Origin: Pempheris klunzingeri
Taxonomy: Eukaryota > Chordata > Actinopteri > Acropomatiformes > Pempheridae
Assembly: GCF_042242105.1 (NCBI RefSeq)
Contig: NC_092018.1
Span: 22,906,667-22,970,666, forward strand
DNA: 64,000 bases
Direction: 5' to 3'
Below the pieces are notes generated by a model. It saw only the letters and a program-made list of their open reading frames with translations, was not told the origin of the DNA and did no database searches. A program made the position numbers and the translations under genes. Shown here piece after piece: positions 12,727 to 23,945 of the stretch (the stretch's first letter is position 1; each line of letters begins with the position of its first letter).

Positions 12727-12968
12727 TACACTGTTGCCCATAAAGTTGGAATAATTGTTCAATACCCCCAATGTTGTTAAAGCCTGAATACACAGTTTGC
12801 AAAGGTTAATTGTGGTTTAAGTTTCACTGTGATATGTTTGGAAGAGTTTGATCAATAAAGTTGAATTAAGATATACACTTTATTTATCAAGAATAAATCA
12901 CATTGTCACAATCATTTCATGAGAAGAGGTAAAAAACATTTGATTCCAACTTTATGGGCAACAGTGTA
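12727..12968. mobile_element. Tc1/mariner-type MITE with perfect 26-bp inverted ends
   Basis: The left end TACACTGTTGCCCATAAAGT followed by TGGAAT is the exact reverse complement of the right end. Both outer dinucleotides are TA, fitting TA target preference. At 242 bp it has no coding capacity. A 5'-truncated second copy is at 37217-37373 with the same interior. Perfect ends suggest relatively recent insertion. Confidence 0.9.
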
Positions 12969-13095
12969 GATCCAGAAATTACAAGGAAACAGAAAAACAC
13001 CCATTTATCATCACATGTTTGATTACCTTCCATCTGCAACCTGATATGTCTGGTCCCTCCTACATGTAGACGAGGAAGGAGAGCTCTGGCTCATG

Positions 13096-13163
13096 TATAT
13101 AAATACCAGCCTCAAGACTACAAAAGGAATCTTAACAAGACATCCCTCCAGGCCGTGAAACAG
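13096..13163 (+). promoter_or_regulatory. TATA box and non-coding exon 1 of the glipr2-like gene
   Basis: TATATAAATA at 13096-13105 would place transcription start near 13126-13135. A non-coding exon then ends at 13163 with a strong donor, CAG|GTAAGTG. It pairs with an acceptor ending at 13385 (TTTCATTTCAG), 16 nt before the start codon. Confidence 0.65.
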
Positions 13164-13401
13164 GTAAGTGCCGGAGATTGGCGCGCGCACAGGAGAGCGT
13201 TTGTATTTACTACTGCTAGATAAGACTGCATGAAATGAGTCCTTTCATCACCACCACACTGTGCCTGAGCACCTGGCTAATGCTTTGTTTTTGAAAACTT
13301 GTGAATTTGTGACCATTTATTGGAGTTTTGGATCACTTTCCAATCTTTGTTCATTATTTTGAACTCTGATCTTATTTCATTTCAGACACACCACAGACAC
13401 A

Positions 13402-15072
13402 ATGGCAGGTTAGTCTGTTGCAATTTGTTTTCCACAATAAGAACCCGAAAAGGCATCACTGAGGAGAGTTCTATTATCACAGTCATCCTGTCAGCCATAC
13501 CAGCTTCAGAACTGCACAAGACATCTTCTTCTAAGCACTAAAAGCTCCTTGATTGCTAATGTCCTTTTATCGACAGATGCGAGCTTTCAGCAGGAGTTCC
13601 TGGCAACCCACAACGCCTACAGGGCGAAGCACGGCACGCCACCAATGAAACTTAACAGTGAGATGACTGCTTCAGCTCAGAAATGGGCCGATCACCTGTT
13701 GGAAACTGGACAGCTGCAGCACAGTGATGAAAAGGGGGAGAACATCTTTAACACGTGGAGCTCAGCAACCATCAAACTGACAGGTGAATCACAGACCCAT
13801 CCTTTTAGCCAGTTATTCATTTCAGTATTCTAAACCACACTGATTCCTTTATTGTAATGTTAAAATGATGTCAACTTTATGCTTTCTCTTTCATGGTTCA
13901 GGGAAAGAAGCTGTAGATTCCTGGTACAGTGAGATCAAGGATTACAAGTGGAGCCAGCCTGGATTCGGCAACGATACTGGTAAAATGAGTCCTATATGAA
14001 GTCCATAAATAGAGAAAGACTTGGAATTAGTAGATTAATGTTTCATGCATGTGCATACCTCCATAAGTAAAACATAGATTTCTTAGAATAAGAATAATTG
14101 CAATTATGAAGTTGTTATGTTTCTCTGTAATAAATTGTTTCATCACGTGGAAAGATCAAGATTTATACTGGCCATTATGTTGTAGTTTCTAGGAATTTAG
14201 TTCCATTTAGTTTTAGATGTGGGTATACAGTATTATGCATTTAATACAACACTGGAAGGTGGTGTCTTCTTTTGCGAATTAAAAACATAGCAACACGTTA
14301 CTCACACTGTCGTGCTCCTTCCTCCAGGCCATTTTACGCAAGTGGTGTGGAAAGACAGCACTCAGCTGGGCGTGGGCATGGCCTCCGATGGCCACAAAGC
14401 CTTTGTGGTTGGGAGGTACCGCCCTGCTGGCAATATGGACATGGAGGGATATTTTGAGAAAAATGTCCTCCCAATAGGTAACATATTACAGTCATTTTAC
14501 ACATTTTTTGTCTTAGTAGGAGATGGAGCAAATGATCACACGAGGCTGCTGGAGTCAGCTTTTACGAGTTTGTAGCTCCCGAGGGGAACAAAAAGTGTCT
14601 TTTTGGATTTGGATAAGTTCATTGCCCAGACAACTAGTAAATACAGCATCATTGCACCTTCACACTATGTCTAGTCTATTGTTCATACAAGGACTATGTC
14701 GCACCAAAGACCAATGGTAGAAAGTAACTAAATACATTTACTCAAGCACTTTGCTTGACTTGAGGACTCCTGTTTTCTGCTACTTAATACTTCCACTCCA
14801 TGTCACAGAGAAATATTATATACTCCACTTCATGTATTTGGCAGCAATGCAAGTTGCACGTTACTAGCTGAACCTCTGTGACAGCTTGTTGTAAATGTGT
14901 TGGTATCCAAATAATGCGTGACATTAACAAGACCCTTGTACATCACAACTTTTGGCTGTTTTGGTTTCATTTTGCAAATAGCACAGAGAAAAGAATGCCA
15001 CAGCACTGGAGGTGTGAAAGAATGGGTTGTAAAATTTTAGTTTGACTTCATCCTCTAGGGTGCATGCAATAA
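13402..15072 (+). CDS. glipr2l: GLIPR2-like (GAPR-1-type) CAP-domain protein
   Basis: Small CAP-superfamily protein; the mammalian relative GLIPR2/GAPR-1 is a cytosolic protein bound to Golgi and autophagy-related membranes. Coding exons: 13402-13408, 13577-13783, 13902-13979, 14328-14477 and probably 15059-15072. All junctions are GT-AG and in frame, giving about 151 residues (human GLIPR2 is 154). The CAP tetrad is complete: His51, Glu57, Glu82 and His99. CAP signature 1 is GHFTQVVW (98-105); the second signature is around GRYRPAGN. There is no signal peptide and no disulfide-type cysteine pattern, which argues against the secreted GLIPR1/CRISP group. It starts MADAS, so the Gly2 myristoylation site of mammalian GLIPR2 is absent. 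The last exon is the least certain: an alternative acceptor at 15040 would end the protein within two residues of Pro146. A poly(A) signal lies at 15468. Confidence 0.88.
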
Positions 15073-15467
15073 CCATTGATGATTGACTTTACCTGGTGTT
15101 GGTTTTAAGCTCATTCACTGTCATTTTTCAGCATAAAGGATGTGCATTTTACAGCTGGCAGAGAGGAGGACGGTGCACACACCACTTCCGATAAGGGAGG
15201 TGGAATGAGACCAAAGAAAACATGCACACTGCTGTAGATGACCTGGACCATCCCTGCAACCCCCAGCACACAATTGCTTAAAAGTTATAAAATAAGCAAA
15301 CCAAGCTTTTCTTTTTAACCCACCTTGACTGTCTTGATTAAGCATGCTCTTAATTGTGTTGAACTTTGATATAGATACAACAGTCTATGTTGTGTAATGT
15401 GTGTAATCTGTGGCAAAAATTCTGCTGAAAAGAATGATGTAATTTCATCCTAATGCTTAGAATCACA

Positions 15468-15473
15468 AATAAA
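15468..15473 (+). terminator. Poly(A) signal of the glipr2-like gene
   Basis: AATAAA about 395 nt after the proposed stop codon, so the last exon would run from about 15059 to about 15490. Confidence 0.6.
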
Positions 15474-15490
15474 TGCCATGCATGAGTCAA

Positions 15491-16893
15491 TGAAACACGT
15501 TATTGATGGGCCCACCTAATATTATTTAACCTAAACAGTTAAATAATATATGACTGCCATACTTTGACTTCATCAAACCACCACACTCCACCACAAACAT
15601 CGGCAACTGTATCTTTCTTTAGCTTATTTAAGATTTTTAGGAATAATAATAGAATGCATGAATTTTGTCAGCATGGCTGTAAAAGAAAAGTCTTATATGA
15701 ACAATTATCGATGGGTAAACTTGAGATTAAGATTCTGAAGGCTGACATTGCCATAATGACTGTAGTTCTTATTTTTCACAGTTGCAAACTATTATGTTTC
15801 TATTTCTAGTTTCCAACATTCATCCCTCTTTTAAATGTATACAGTAGGCCGTTCCTTCTCTGAGCATACATGGGATTAATCATGGGATCACTGAGAGCTA
15901 GTCTTAAAGGTTATGCTGACCCCTTGTCATGAGTAGGGGTAAATCACAGGATAAATGTTATTCACAAAGCATTCTGTCCCTAAGGTGGCTCTTAAGAGCA
16001 TTCCTTAATGCATTTGTTCTTACCAGTTTGATGAATATGAGCCCAGGTCTCAACCAAGCTGAACATTTGTTAGAGATTTTGAAATGACTCATCAAAACAT
16101 ACAATTCAAGTGCAGAATTCCAAAAGCGACTACTGCTACTTTCATACCCACTAGAACAAACGTGTATCTTGACCTCCAGGTTGAGCTGCTGTAGCATCTT
16201 TCTACAGCGAACACTTCCAAAACTACCACTAGGTGGCAGCAAAACCCAACAGAGAGAGCTTCCTCCTCTGCATGGTGAGAGAAGAAGTAGGATCTGCACA
16301 GGGAACAGAAATCTAATAAAGCGAAACTAAGTGAGTTTTATTCATTTACCTTTGATATTTATGATCCAAACATATTTTAAACTATTTAATGAAACTTGCT
16401 TGACAATGCTTGTTATCATTTAAAGTTCAGTCAGTGTACCTAATGACTTCATTCCCCATAAACCACTGTTTCTTACGAGGTTAATGATGGTGTACATTCA
16501 TTTCATTAACATCGATTTATAGTTCAAAATCAAGTGGAGGTTACTAACAACTTTAGACTGTTATGGGGAACTGCAGTCCACCATCATCACTAGCCTGACA
16601 CAAAGATCCAGTGTTTCAGGAGGAGGATGTAGAGAGAAGAATGAATGTACTCTGAATGAATGAATGAATGAATGAATGTACTCTGTGTCTGCCTGTTTTG
16701 CCTAATGTCAGCAGGATGGTATGCTGGGAAAACCTGTCACAGGTGTGATCACAGCTACAAGTATGAGTCTCTTTAAGGTTAAATTCATTTCTGGCCAACC
16801 GGATGTGGCTATGATCACCATCTTAATCCCAAATAGGAGAAATTGACCTCGAAATACCCCACAGGCATTCATGAAGAATGTGCCTGATCCCTC
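15491..16893. other. Intergenic DNA with a CTCF-like motif and (GAAT)n run
   Basis: No gene recognised. CCACTAGGTGGCAG at 16226-16239 fits the CTCF core consensus. A (GAAT)n microsatellite lies at 16653-16679. Minus-strand AATAAA complements (for example near 16337) could serve the candidate exon at 16894-17146. Confidence 0.5.
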
Positions 16894-17146
16894 TCAGTCC
16901 TGTGTCATGCTGCCATAAGGCGCCCCCTGGTTGCTGTAGGCTCTCATGTACAGCACCTCCACCTCACTGACTGAACACTGGAGTGAATGCAGCGATGAGA
17001 GAAACATGATCAGTTCTTCCTTTGAGGTTTGAGGACTAAAAGAGAGTCCATCCTGTTTGCACAGTATACAGCTGGTCCCTCTGTGTTCTGGTTTGAACTT
17101 TTGTATCAGCACCTGCTCAGGATTTGGTTTGCAGACATTTTCCTCT
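16894..17146 (-). CDS. Candidate terminal exon of an unrecognised gene
   Basis: The minus strand is open from the edge of a hAT element at 17146 to TGA at 16896-16894, about 83 codons, with balanced composition and no low complexity. Readable pieces include ENVCKPNPEQVLIQKFKPEH, CILCKQDGLSFSPQTSKEEL and SVSEVEVLYMRAYSNQG. I do not recognise the protein. If the hAT element and one target duplication are mentally removed, the frame is preceded by CATTCTGTCAG, a plausible splice acceptor, so this may be a last exon whose acceptor was displaced by the insertion. No upstream partner exon was found. It could equally be a decayed remnant or a chance frame. Confidence 0.35.
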
Positions 17147-18054
17147 CAGAGCCGGCTCTAGCCATTTTGGTGCCCTAGGCGAGATTATGGTTTGGTGCCC
17201 CCACCCCTCCGCACGCACACACCACCAAAGTCATTAATGGACAACAGCCGTATGACAGACCTTAAAGATTCAATTGTTAACACACCGACACACAAACAAA
17301 CACACACTAAAATAACAATAAAGATAATGAAATGAAATAAAACCAGAGTTCCCGTTCAGGTTTTGTGCAAATATTTAGAAAGTCCTGACAGCTCCCACAA
17401 TGTGAACAATAAAAAGGTGCTTTGTTCAAACAACACAAAACAGTGCAATATAATATAAAAACAGAATACAAAAGTTGCAGTGTGGGTTTAACTCAAAGTC
17501 AGTCCCAGTGGCAGCAAATCTGTTTTCCTTTTTTTTCTTCAACAGCATAAATGGAAAGTCAGTGAATACTTGGTAACAAACGGGCCTTATAGAAGCAGAA
17601 TGTGCAAACAAGACAACATAAAACTAGAATGTACGGCACAAGGAAAACATGGAGCTGCAGCAGACAGACTACTGATGTGTTCAACAGAACATGAATCATT
17701 ATCTAGTAGTGGTCATGCATTACTAACATAAAAGAGGTTGCACTACAGTTATATAGTTACACAGTATCTACAGCAGCATTATTAGACAACTTTGCTTTAT
17801 TTCAACTTAGCTGGCATCTAGCTGTACAGATGAAAAGTCAAACAGCATTTTTTAATGTTAGAAAAGACGACACACCCCTACACTGGGACCTCTTTTCCGC
17901 TTCCTGAAAGCTGCACCTGAGGGCTTGGGCGGCCTCATCTTATTTATTGTTTTAATTGTTTTTTGTTTTGATTTTGAGGGCTTGCAGCAGCGCCCCTCCA
18001 GCAGGTGGCGCTCTAGGCGACCGCCTATATGGCCTAGGCCAAGAGCCGTCTCTG
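17147..18054. mobile_element. Non-autonomous hAT element, 908 bp, with target duplication
   Basis: It starts CAGAGCCGGCTCT and ends AGAGCCGTCTCTG, giving 13-bp inverted termini with one mismatch, of the CAGNG type seen in hAT elements. Flanking 8-mers TTTCCTCT (17139-17146) and TTTCCTCC (18055-18062) match at 7 of 8 positions, the expected hAT duplication length. No transposase frame is visible. It carries a CTCF-consensus match at 17998-18011. Confidence 0.85.
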
Positions 18055-18477
18055 TTTCCTCCTGACAGAATGATTGTGTTTAGCATTTAGCATTAACAAC
18101 ACGGAGCTCATTTTATCTGCACACAAAGAAACATTTGAATGACTTTGGTAACAAAACCCAAATATGTAAAAGTGTAAATAACATTAACCAAAATATATCC
18201 ATAATATATCCATACATGTTCTGCAATTTATGTAAACAAATTGGTCCATTGTTGAGGCTCTCCTGGGTGTACACATGTAGCCTATATGCATAAAAATAAT
18301 TGATTTTAGTTTTTTATTTCATCTCATTTCATTCTAAATGTATACATTTGCTTATATGTTCTATAAATAAAATATATCTTGATACACTGAAACAGCAACT
18401 TCTATCTCCCATCAGTTGTACTGTGTATATCTTATGTTTCTTTAAAGCGAGACCATGGCAAGGCAATGTTTTCAGTA

Positions 18478-18680
18478 TCTGAATCAGAATCAGAATCAGA
18501 ATTCCTTTAATAATCCCCAGGGGGAAATTGCTTTTGTCACACACAGCTCCAAAAGAATAAGAATAAACTTCAAACACAAAAGTAAAAATATAAATATATA
18601 AAAAGTATGCATTTAAAATTATTATTACAAATTATTACACAGAGGTAAATTGTTGCACCAGGTGAGTCCAGAGTCTTATA
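18478..18680 (-). mobile_element. Non-LTR 3' tail, copy 2 (duplicated block)
   Basis: Near-identical to 20256-20462 and, over its outer 110 bp, to the tail at 5340-5452. The shared end is GATTCTGATTCTGATTC on the minus strand. It abuts a trinucleotide/minisatellite array at about 18675, exactly as the 20-kb copy does. Confidence 0.8.
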
Positions 18681-19260
18681 ATGATAATAATAATACCACT
18701 ACTACTAATAATAATAATATATAACAACATGTACATTCAGAGTAAGGCGTTATACTATATAATACTAATACCACTACTACTACTACCAGTACAATAATAT
18801 GGTAAATGGTCTGTATTTGTATAGATCCTTTCTAGTTATTTCAACTACTCAAAGCGCTTTACATCACATCCTCATTCACCCATTCACACATCATTCATAC
18901 AGGAGGAATGTAATTTGGAGGAGACTATTCTTTCACACTCATTCACACACTGAAGCTGCTTCAGGAGCAAGTTGGGGTTCAGTGTCTTGCCCAAGGACAC
19001 TTCGGCATGTTGACCCATAGGAGCTGGGGATCAAACCCCCGACCTTCTGATTGAGGGACGACCCACTCTACCGCTAAGCCACGGCCGCCCAGCCACATAT
19101 ATAACAGCATGTACACTCAGAGAGAGGAGCTGTATTATATTATAATAATAATAATAAAGATACAAATAATGCCACTACTACCAACAATAACATATAACAA
19201 CATGTACACTCAGAGTGAGGAGTTGTACTATATGATATGTATATTATATAATATATATAA
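18681..19260. repeat. Compound (TAA)n/(CTA)n array with a 23-bp spacer motif, split by a SINE
   Basis: Short TAA and CTA runs alternate with ACATGTACACTCAGAGTGAG-type spacers at about 18726, 19109 and 19199. A SINE (18798-19092) interrupts the array. Related to the array at 20463-20925. Confidence 0.8.
18798..19092 (-). mobile_element. tRNA-derived SINE, copy 2 (fullest)
   Basis: On the minus strand the head reads GGGCGGCCGTGGCTTAGCGG then TAGAGTGGG, matching a tRNA A box, followed by a B-box-like GGTTTGATCCC. The body carries GTGTCCTTGGGCAAGACACT and the end is the CTATACAAATACAGACC type. This is the best copy for defining the family and for confirming its Pol III-type promoter ancestry. 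Confidence 0.85.
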
Positions 19261-20255
19261 TTCATCCACTGTAGTGCATACCGCTACAAGTCAGCTATGC
19301 TTTTTATAAAAGATACCATCTTTATACTGTTTGCTGAGTATCAGCAAAGGCAGCAGTCAAGTAGTTTGAGCTGGCAAACTTCTTTTTCATTATCAGTCTG
19401 AGATATGACATTTCTAGTTTGGGATCTTTTTCAATTGATAAAAAGCTGCTTTAGCCATGTTGCCTCCAGATTTACATTTAAAGCAACTGATCTTCTCCTG
19501 ACTGTATCGCACAGACACTGACACAAAGTGGGAATGCATTTCCTGTCTCTGAGTTGTCTGCCTCTAATTAAAACCACATTTCCCATAAACTCAGTCGCTT
19601 CCTGGTCCTTCTCCTTTGCTCGCATCTCAACGTGATGGAAGTCATTTTTTTTAGCCTCCAGCTGTCAGGAAGTGTGCAATGCAGTCCTCGGACGTTTTAG
19701 GGAGTCGGTCCTTGTGCTGATAATGTTTGGGTGATGAATATAGTGTGATTTATAAATCCTGTCACGCAACAAATTTAAGATCATTACTAAGACAGAGGAT
19801 GACAATACACTCAGGAAGTACACTGAAATTCACAGAATCCTGAAGACACACTAATCAAATCCCAGTAATGTAGATGGGGCATGATATAGCATACCAAACC
19901 ACACCCCCTAGTGCAGCCAGCTGGGCCTGCAGCAGCGCCCCAACATATTGACTCTGTATTTTTGTAACATGATATGGCGTGTTAGCAGGGGGACATGGTG
20001 GTTTTCCCCCGGACCAAGCAGACCATCAGGCTCAGGAGACTGTGGGGCTGTGACTGTGCATAGCCTGCTGCTGACTGTCTGGCTGTATTAGCATCAAATG
20101 GACCTCCTGACTCAATTCTCTGGAGAGCAGCCAAACAGACGCAGCACTCTTAAAGTAACACGACACAGTAAAGGATGAGGACGGATCAATAGAGGGATGT
20201 ATTCCTCCCTCTGTATTATTCAAAAGCAGATCAAATTGGCAGTTTGAGTTGAGGA
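19261..20255. other. Unique-looking DNA between the two halves of a duplication
   Basis: No recognised gene. The minus-strand frame 19625-19431 has no splice borders or family motif. It separates the duplicated retroelement tail/array blocks. Confidence 0.5.
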
Positions 20256-20462
20256 AATATCAGAATCAGAGTCAGAATCAGAATTCCTTTAATAATCCCC
20301 AGGGGAAAATTGCTTTTGTTACACACAGCTCCAAAAGAATAAGAATAAACTTCAAACACAAAAGTAAAAATATAAATATATAAAAGTATGTTTTAAAAAT
20401 GATGTATTATAAATTATTACACAGAGGTAAATTATTGCACCAGGTGAGTCCAGAGTCTTATA
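20256..20462 (-). mobile_element. Non-LTR 3' tail, copy 3 (duplicated block)
   Basis: Same tail as at 18478-18680, with a shared 3' terminus of repeated GATTCTGA and the same junction GGTGAGTCCAGAGTCTTATA into a trinucleotide array. Confidence 0.8.
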
Positions 20463-20925
20463 ATAATAATAATACAAATAATACTACTACTACTAATAAT
20501 AATAATAATATATAACAACATGTACACTCAGAGTGAGGAGTTATTATTATTATATAATACTACTACTACCACTACTACTACTACTACCAATAATAATAAT
20601 AATAATAATAATATATACAACATGTACACTCAGAGTGAGGAGCTGTATTATATAATAATAATAATAATACAAATACTACTACTACTAATAATAATAATAA
20701 TATATAACAACATGTACACTCAGAGTGAGGAGTTGTATTATATAATACTACTACTACTACCACTACTACTACCAATAATAATAATAATAATAATAATATA
20801 TACAACATGTACACTGTATTGGGCTGTATTATATAATAATAATAATAATACAAATACTACTACTACTACTACTAGTGCCACCACTACCAACAATAATAAT
20901 ATACAACAACATGTTTTGTGTAGTA
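20463..20925. repeat. Higher-order minisatellite with microsatellite arms, period about 90-103 bp
   Basis: The spacer ACATGTACACTCAGAGTGAG recurs at about 20518, 20621 and 20711, with a variant at 20807. Each is followed by a TATTATATAAT stretch and blocks of (CTA)n then (TAA)n. Both strands stay open as Tyr/Thr/Asn/Leu homopolymer frames; these are artefacts of the repeat. Confidence 0.85.
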
Positions 20926-20929
20926 GACA

Positions 20930-21892
20930 CATAGGTTGTAATACTTTAATTCTGTTCTCTTATGTTCATTTCAATCACAAGATCTGCAAAATAAGCAGCA
21001 CATACTTCATTTGGAGCTCGGATTATCTGTGGGGAGTGCGGAAATGCAGTATCTTGTGTTCTTTCTGCTTTCTAGCTACGAGTTTGCTTTCGCATGAATT
21101 TGGACTCTTTACAGTCCAGTCTATAGGAATGAAGTAACTGTTTTGCTGTGCCTATATGTTAGCACACTGTGAATATTTATGTTGAAATCAATATGATACA
21201 TGATTCTATAGCTTATAGCTATAGGTTTCACAGGTGTTTTTTTTCCTCCATCTATCATGACTGGATTTAGCTACTGTCTCATTTAGTTACGTGGAATAAC
21301 AAAACTGATAAAAAAAAAAGGATGTTGGTTTACTCAGAATTTATATTTTTCAATTACAGACAACAGCTAGGGAAAAACGAATAAATGTAGGTTTAGCTTT
21401 TGTCTCCCTACTACATTTTAGAAGTCAGATTCCAGTCTTAACTCAATTTGTTGATATGTTGATGATAAGTATTCCATGTGCGTCACGACACTGTCTCAAA
21501 AATCAGCTATCAGTGGCCTAAATCCAAATATCAGTATCGAGCTTCAATCACATGTCATATAAAAAAGTCTTCCTGCTTCTTTCCCAGCTGAGCTCTTTGT
21601 ATTTTCCAGTGTCTTTGACAAAGCCAATTCAGGGTGTAACCTGCAGTCGAACAACACAGTATGTCCTGGCATACTTCTGAACACAAAGTATGCCAGGTGT
21701 GTGTGCGTGGCCTGAAACTGTTGTGATATGCAGCTGAATGTGAGACTGGCCGAATGCTGCTGCAGTGACGAGTCAGTAATCTGATATGAGTGTGAATCAG
21801 TGGTTCTCTCTGCAGACACACTGTGCATGAGCACAGCTGTTCCTGTTCTAACACCTGTCCACCCCAAAAACCCATTATCCACAATATCACAA
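20930..21892. other. Intergenic DNA with no identified feature
   Basis: Two overlapping minus-strand frames of about 111 codons (21882-21544 and 21890-21555) exist, but neither shows a known family motif or splice signals and they compete in different frames. Nothing else was seen. Confidence 0.45.
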
Positions 21893-22108
21893 TATCTACT
21901 GTCTAGAACTTTAATGAAGAGAGAGACCCAACGATTCAGGAGTTCAAAATGAAGGATTCAAGAATCCCCACATGTGCAGGCATCAGATATTATATTAGGC
22001 AACAGTGGCAGGAAGAACTCCCCTTTAATGGGAAGAAACCTGGAACAGACCCAGACTCAGTGTGGGCGGATTCTGTAGGGGTCCCTGTTGGGTGGAGGTC
22101 GGACAGAG
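21893..22108 (+). mobile_element. Dispersed teleost repeat (ACCCAACGATTCAGG family), copy 1
   Basis: Shares AGAGACCCAACGATTCAGGA, GAAGGATTCAAGAATCCCCA and CAACAGTGGCAGGAAGAACT with 34481-34682. I recognise the sequence as a common fish interspersed repeat but cannot name its family. It ends next to an (AG)n run (22104-22142). Confidence 0.7.
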
Positions 22109-22209
22109 AGAGAGAGAGACAGAGAGAGAGAGGGAGAGAGAAGGGGGAAGAGCAACTATAGTACTGACACTAGGAATATGACTAGTGATGAGTAATAATG
22201 GTGCATAAT

Positions 22210-22471
22210 GGGGCGGCTATGGCTCCGAGGTAGAGTGGGTCGTCCCTCAATTGGAAGGTCGCTGGTTCAGCTATGAGTCAGCATGTCGAAGTGTCCTCGG
22301 GCAAGACACTGAACCCCAACTCGCTCCTGAAGCAGCTTCAGCGTGTGAAAGAACAGTCTCCTCCTCCTTTGATTGCTCCTGATGTGTGAATGAGGATGTG
22401 ACGTAAAAGCACTTTGAGTAGTTGAAATGACTAGAAAGGCTCTATACAAGCACAGACCATTTTACCATTTA
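22210..22471 (+). mobile_element. tRNA-derived SINE, copy 3
   Basis: The head GGGGCGGCTATGGCTCCGAG then GTAGAGTGGG is followed by GTGTCCTCGGGCAAGACACT and a tail of GACTAGAAAGGCTCTATACA and CCATTTTACCATTTA. The opposite orientation to copies 1 and 2 confirms independent insertion. Confidence 0.8.
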
Positions 22472-22479
22472 CATTACTG

Positions 22480-23945
22480 TCCTCATAATGCATGTAAGTG
22501 CAGTTTGTTTTCGTGATGAATCCATGTCGATAAAAATTCAATCAATCTATGCATTCAGTTGTTATGATACGGGGCGGAGGAGCTTTTCGCTTCCTAAAAG
22601 GGGGATGGCAGAATACATTTAGACACCAACGGTTGACAATGTGCATATCACAATAGAAATGTGCTTCACAAATATGCTCCTTTACCATTCTGTTGTTACT
22701 GTGTATTCCTTCTTCTTCGCATCTCATGATACCATTCATTCACCTTGATTTGTGTGCACGTGCTACTGTTTGCACTGTTGCAGCTTCGAACTTGTGAGTG
22801 TGAGATTTTTTTAGGTTCGAAACTGTACACATTACTGAAGATTCAACATTAGTGTCAAATATGATGTCTAATGATTCATAAAATAGTTTTTTTAAGTTGT
22901 TGTATGAGATCAGTAATATTACAGAAAAACGCATAGATAGGCAGATAGACAGACAGACAGACAGACAGACAGGTAGGTAGATTTGTCCCTGCTATACAGT
23001 GATGGTGCCTCTTCTGCTTTTCCTAAGTGGACATATTTTATGATCAAATTGCATCAGTGACATGTTGTCAAGGCATTATAACCTCTGAGCAGGACTGATG
23101 TGGGTGTGTCCTCCCCAGCCGCATCTGTTTCTTATTGCTAATATTGATCTAAAGCTGGAGGCTGAGTGCTGAATGCTGCAGTGTCCTGAGAGACGCTGAG
23201 TCATGGAAAGCAGCAATGGTTCGACAGGGCCTCACAAAGATAGGAAGTGTGCGTGGTACTGTACTGTAAGCACACTGTGGGAAGGGCTTCACGATGAGGT
23301 ACGGTACTCTAAAAAGCTTTAAACAGCAAAATCTCCTCCCAGTGTGCTGAAAGGTTTTTCATGCATTAAGCTCCAGTTGACCTGCTCAAGCTGTCACCAC
23401 AAACCACTCAATGCACACTTCCCATCCTCCCAAAGAAAGAGATCAATGAATAATTGATCAGTTATAGCACAAAGGCAACAGACTGCAAAGGAAGAAAACC
23501 GACTGAGATCAAAGAGAGCATCCACAAAGTCCTGAGGCTATCTGTGCCAAACACAGAGTGTCTGGCTTGGTGTCATTACTGGAGTATCAAGTTATAAAAA
23601 TACAACCAAATCACAAAATGTCCCGTTTGATTTTTATCTGCCTACATTGTGGTGTGGTGCCAGGCTTGTAATTCTGCTGAAGACTGCTCAAATCTTTTCA
23701 TCCAATTTAAATGCTGGTAATGGATATTCCTCTTCAATCCTACTGTTGTAACCTACGTTTTAGGTCTGGGTAGCTGAATCAACTCTGCTCCTCCGTTTGA
23801 ACAAAACCTGGAGATCATTTGACTGTATGTTGTCAAAAAAGGTGACACTTTCCTCCCTCAGTTAAGATGTGCAGTGTGTCGAATGTGGCTCTTCTGTGTG
23901 ACTCTCATTTTATAAATCCTGTCATGCAGCAAATTTTTTGTACTT
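22480..23945. other. Intergenic DNA with a (GACA)n microsatellite
   Basis: A (CAGA)n run lies at about 22935-22980. No supported gene or transposon end was seen in the rest. Confidence 0.5.

Noticed and set aside
20520-21137. 205-codon open frame rich in Tyr, Thr, Asn and Ile
   Set aside because: It is produced by TAA/CTA trinucleotide repeats, and the opposite strand is equally open. No non-repeat domain is present.
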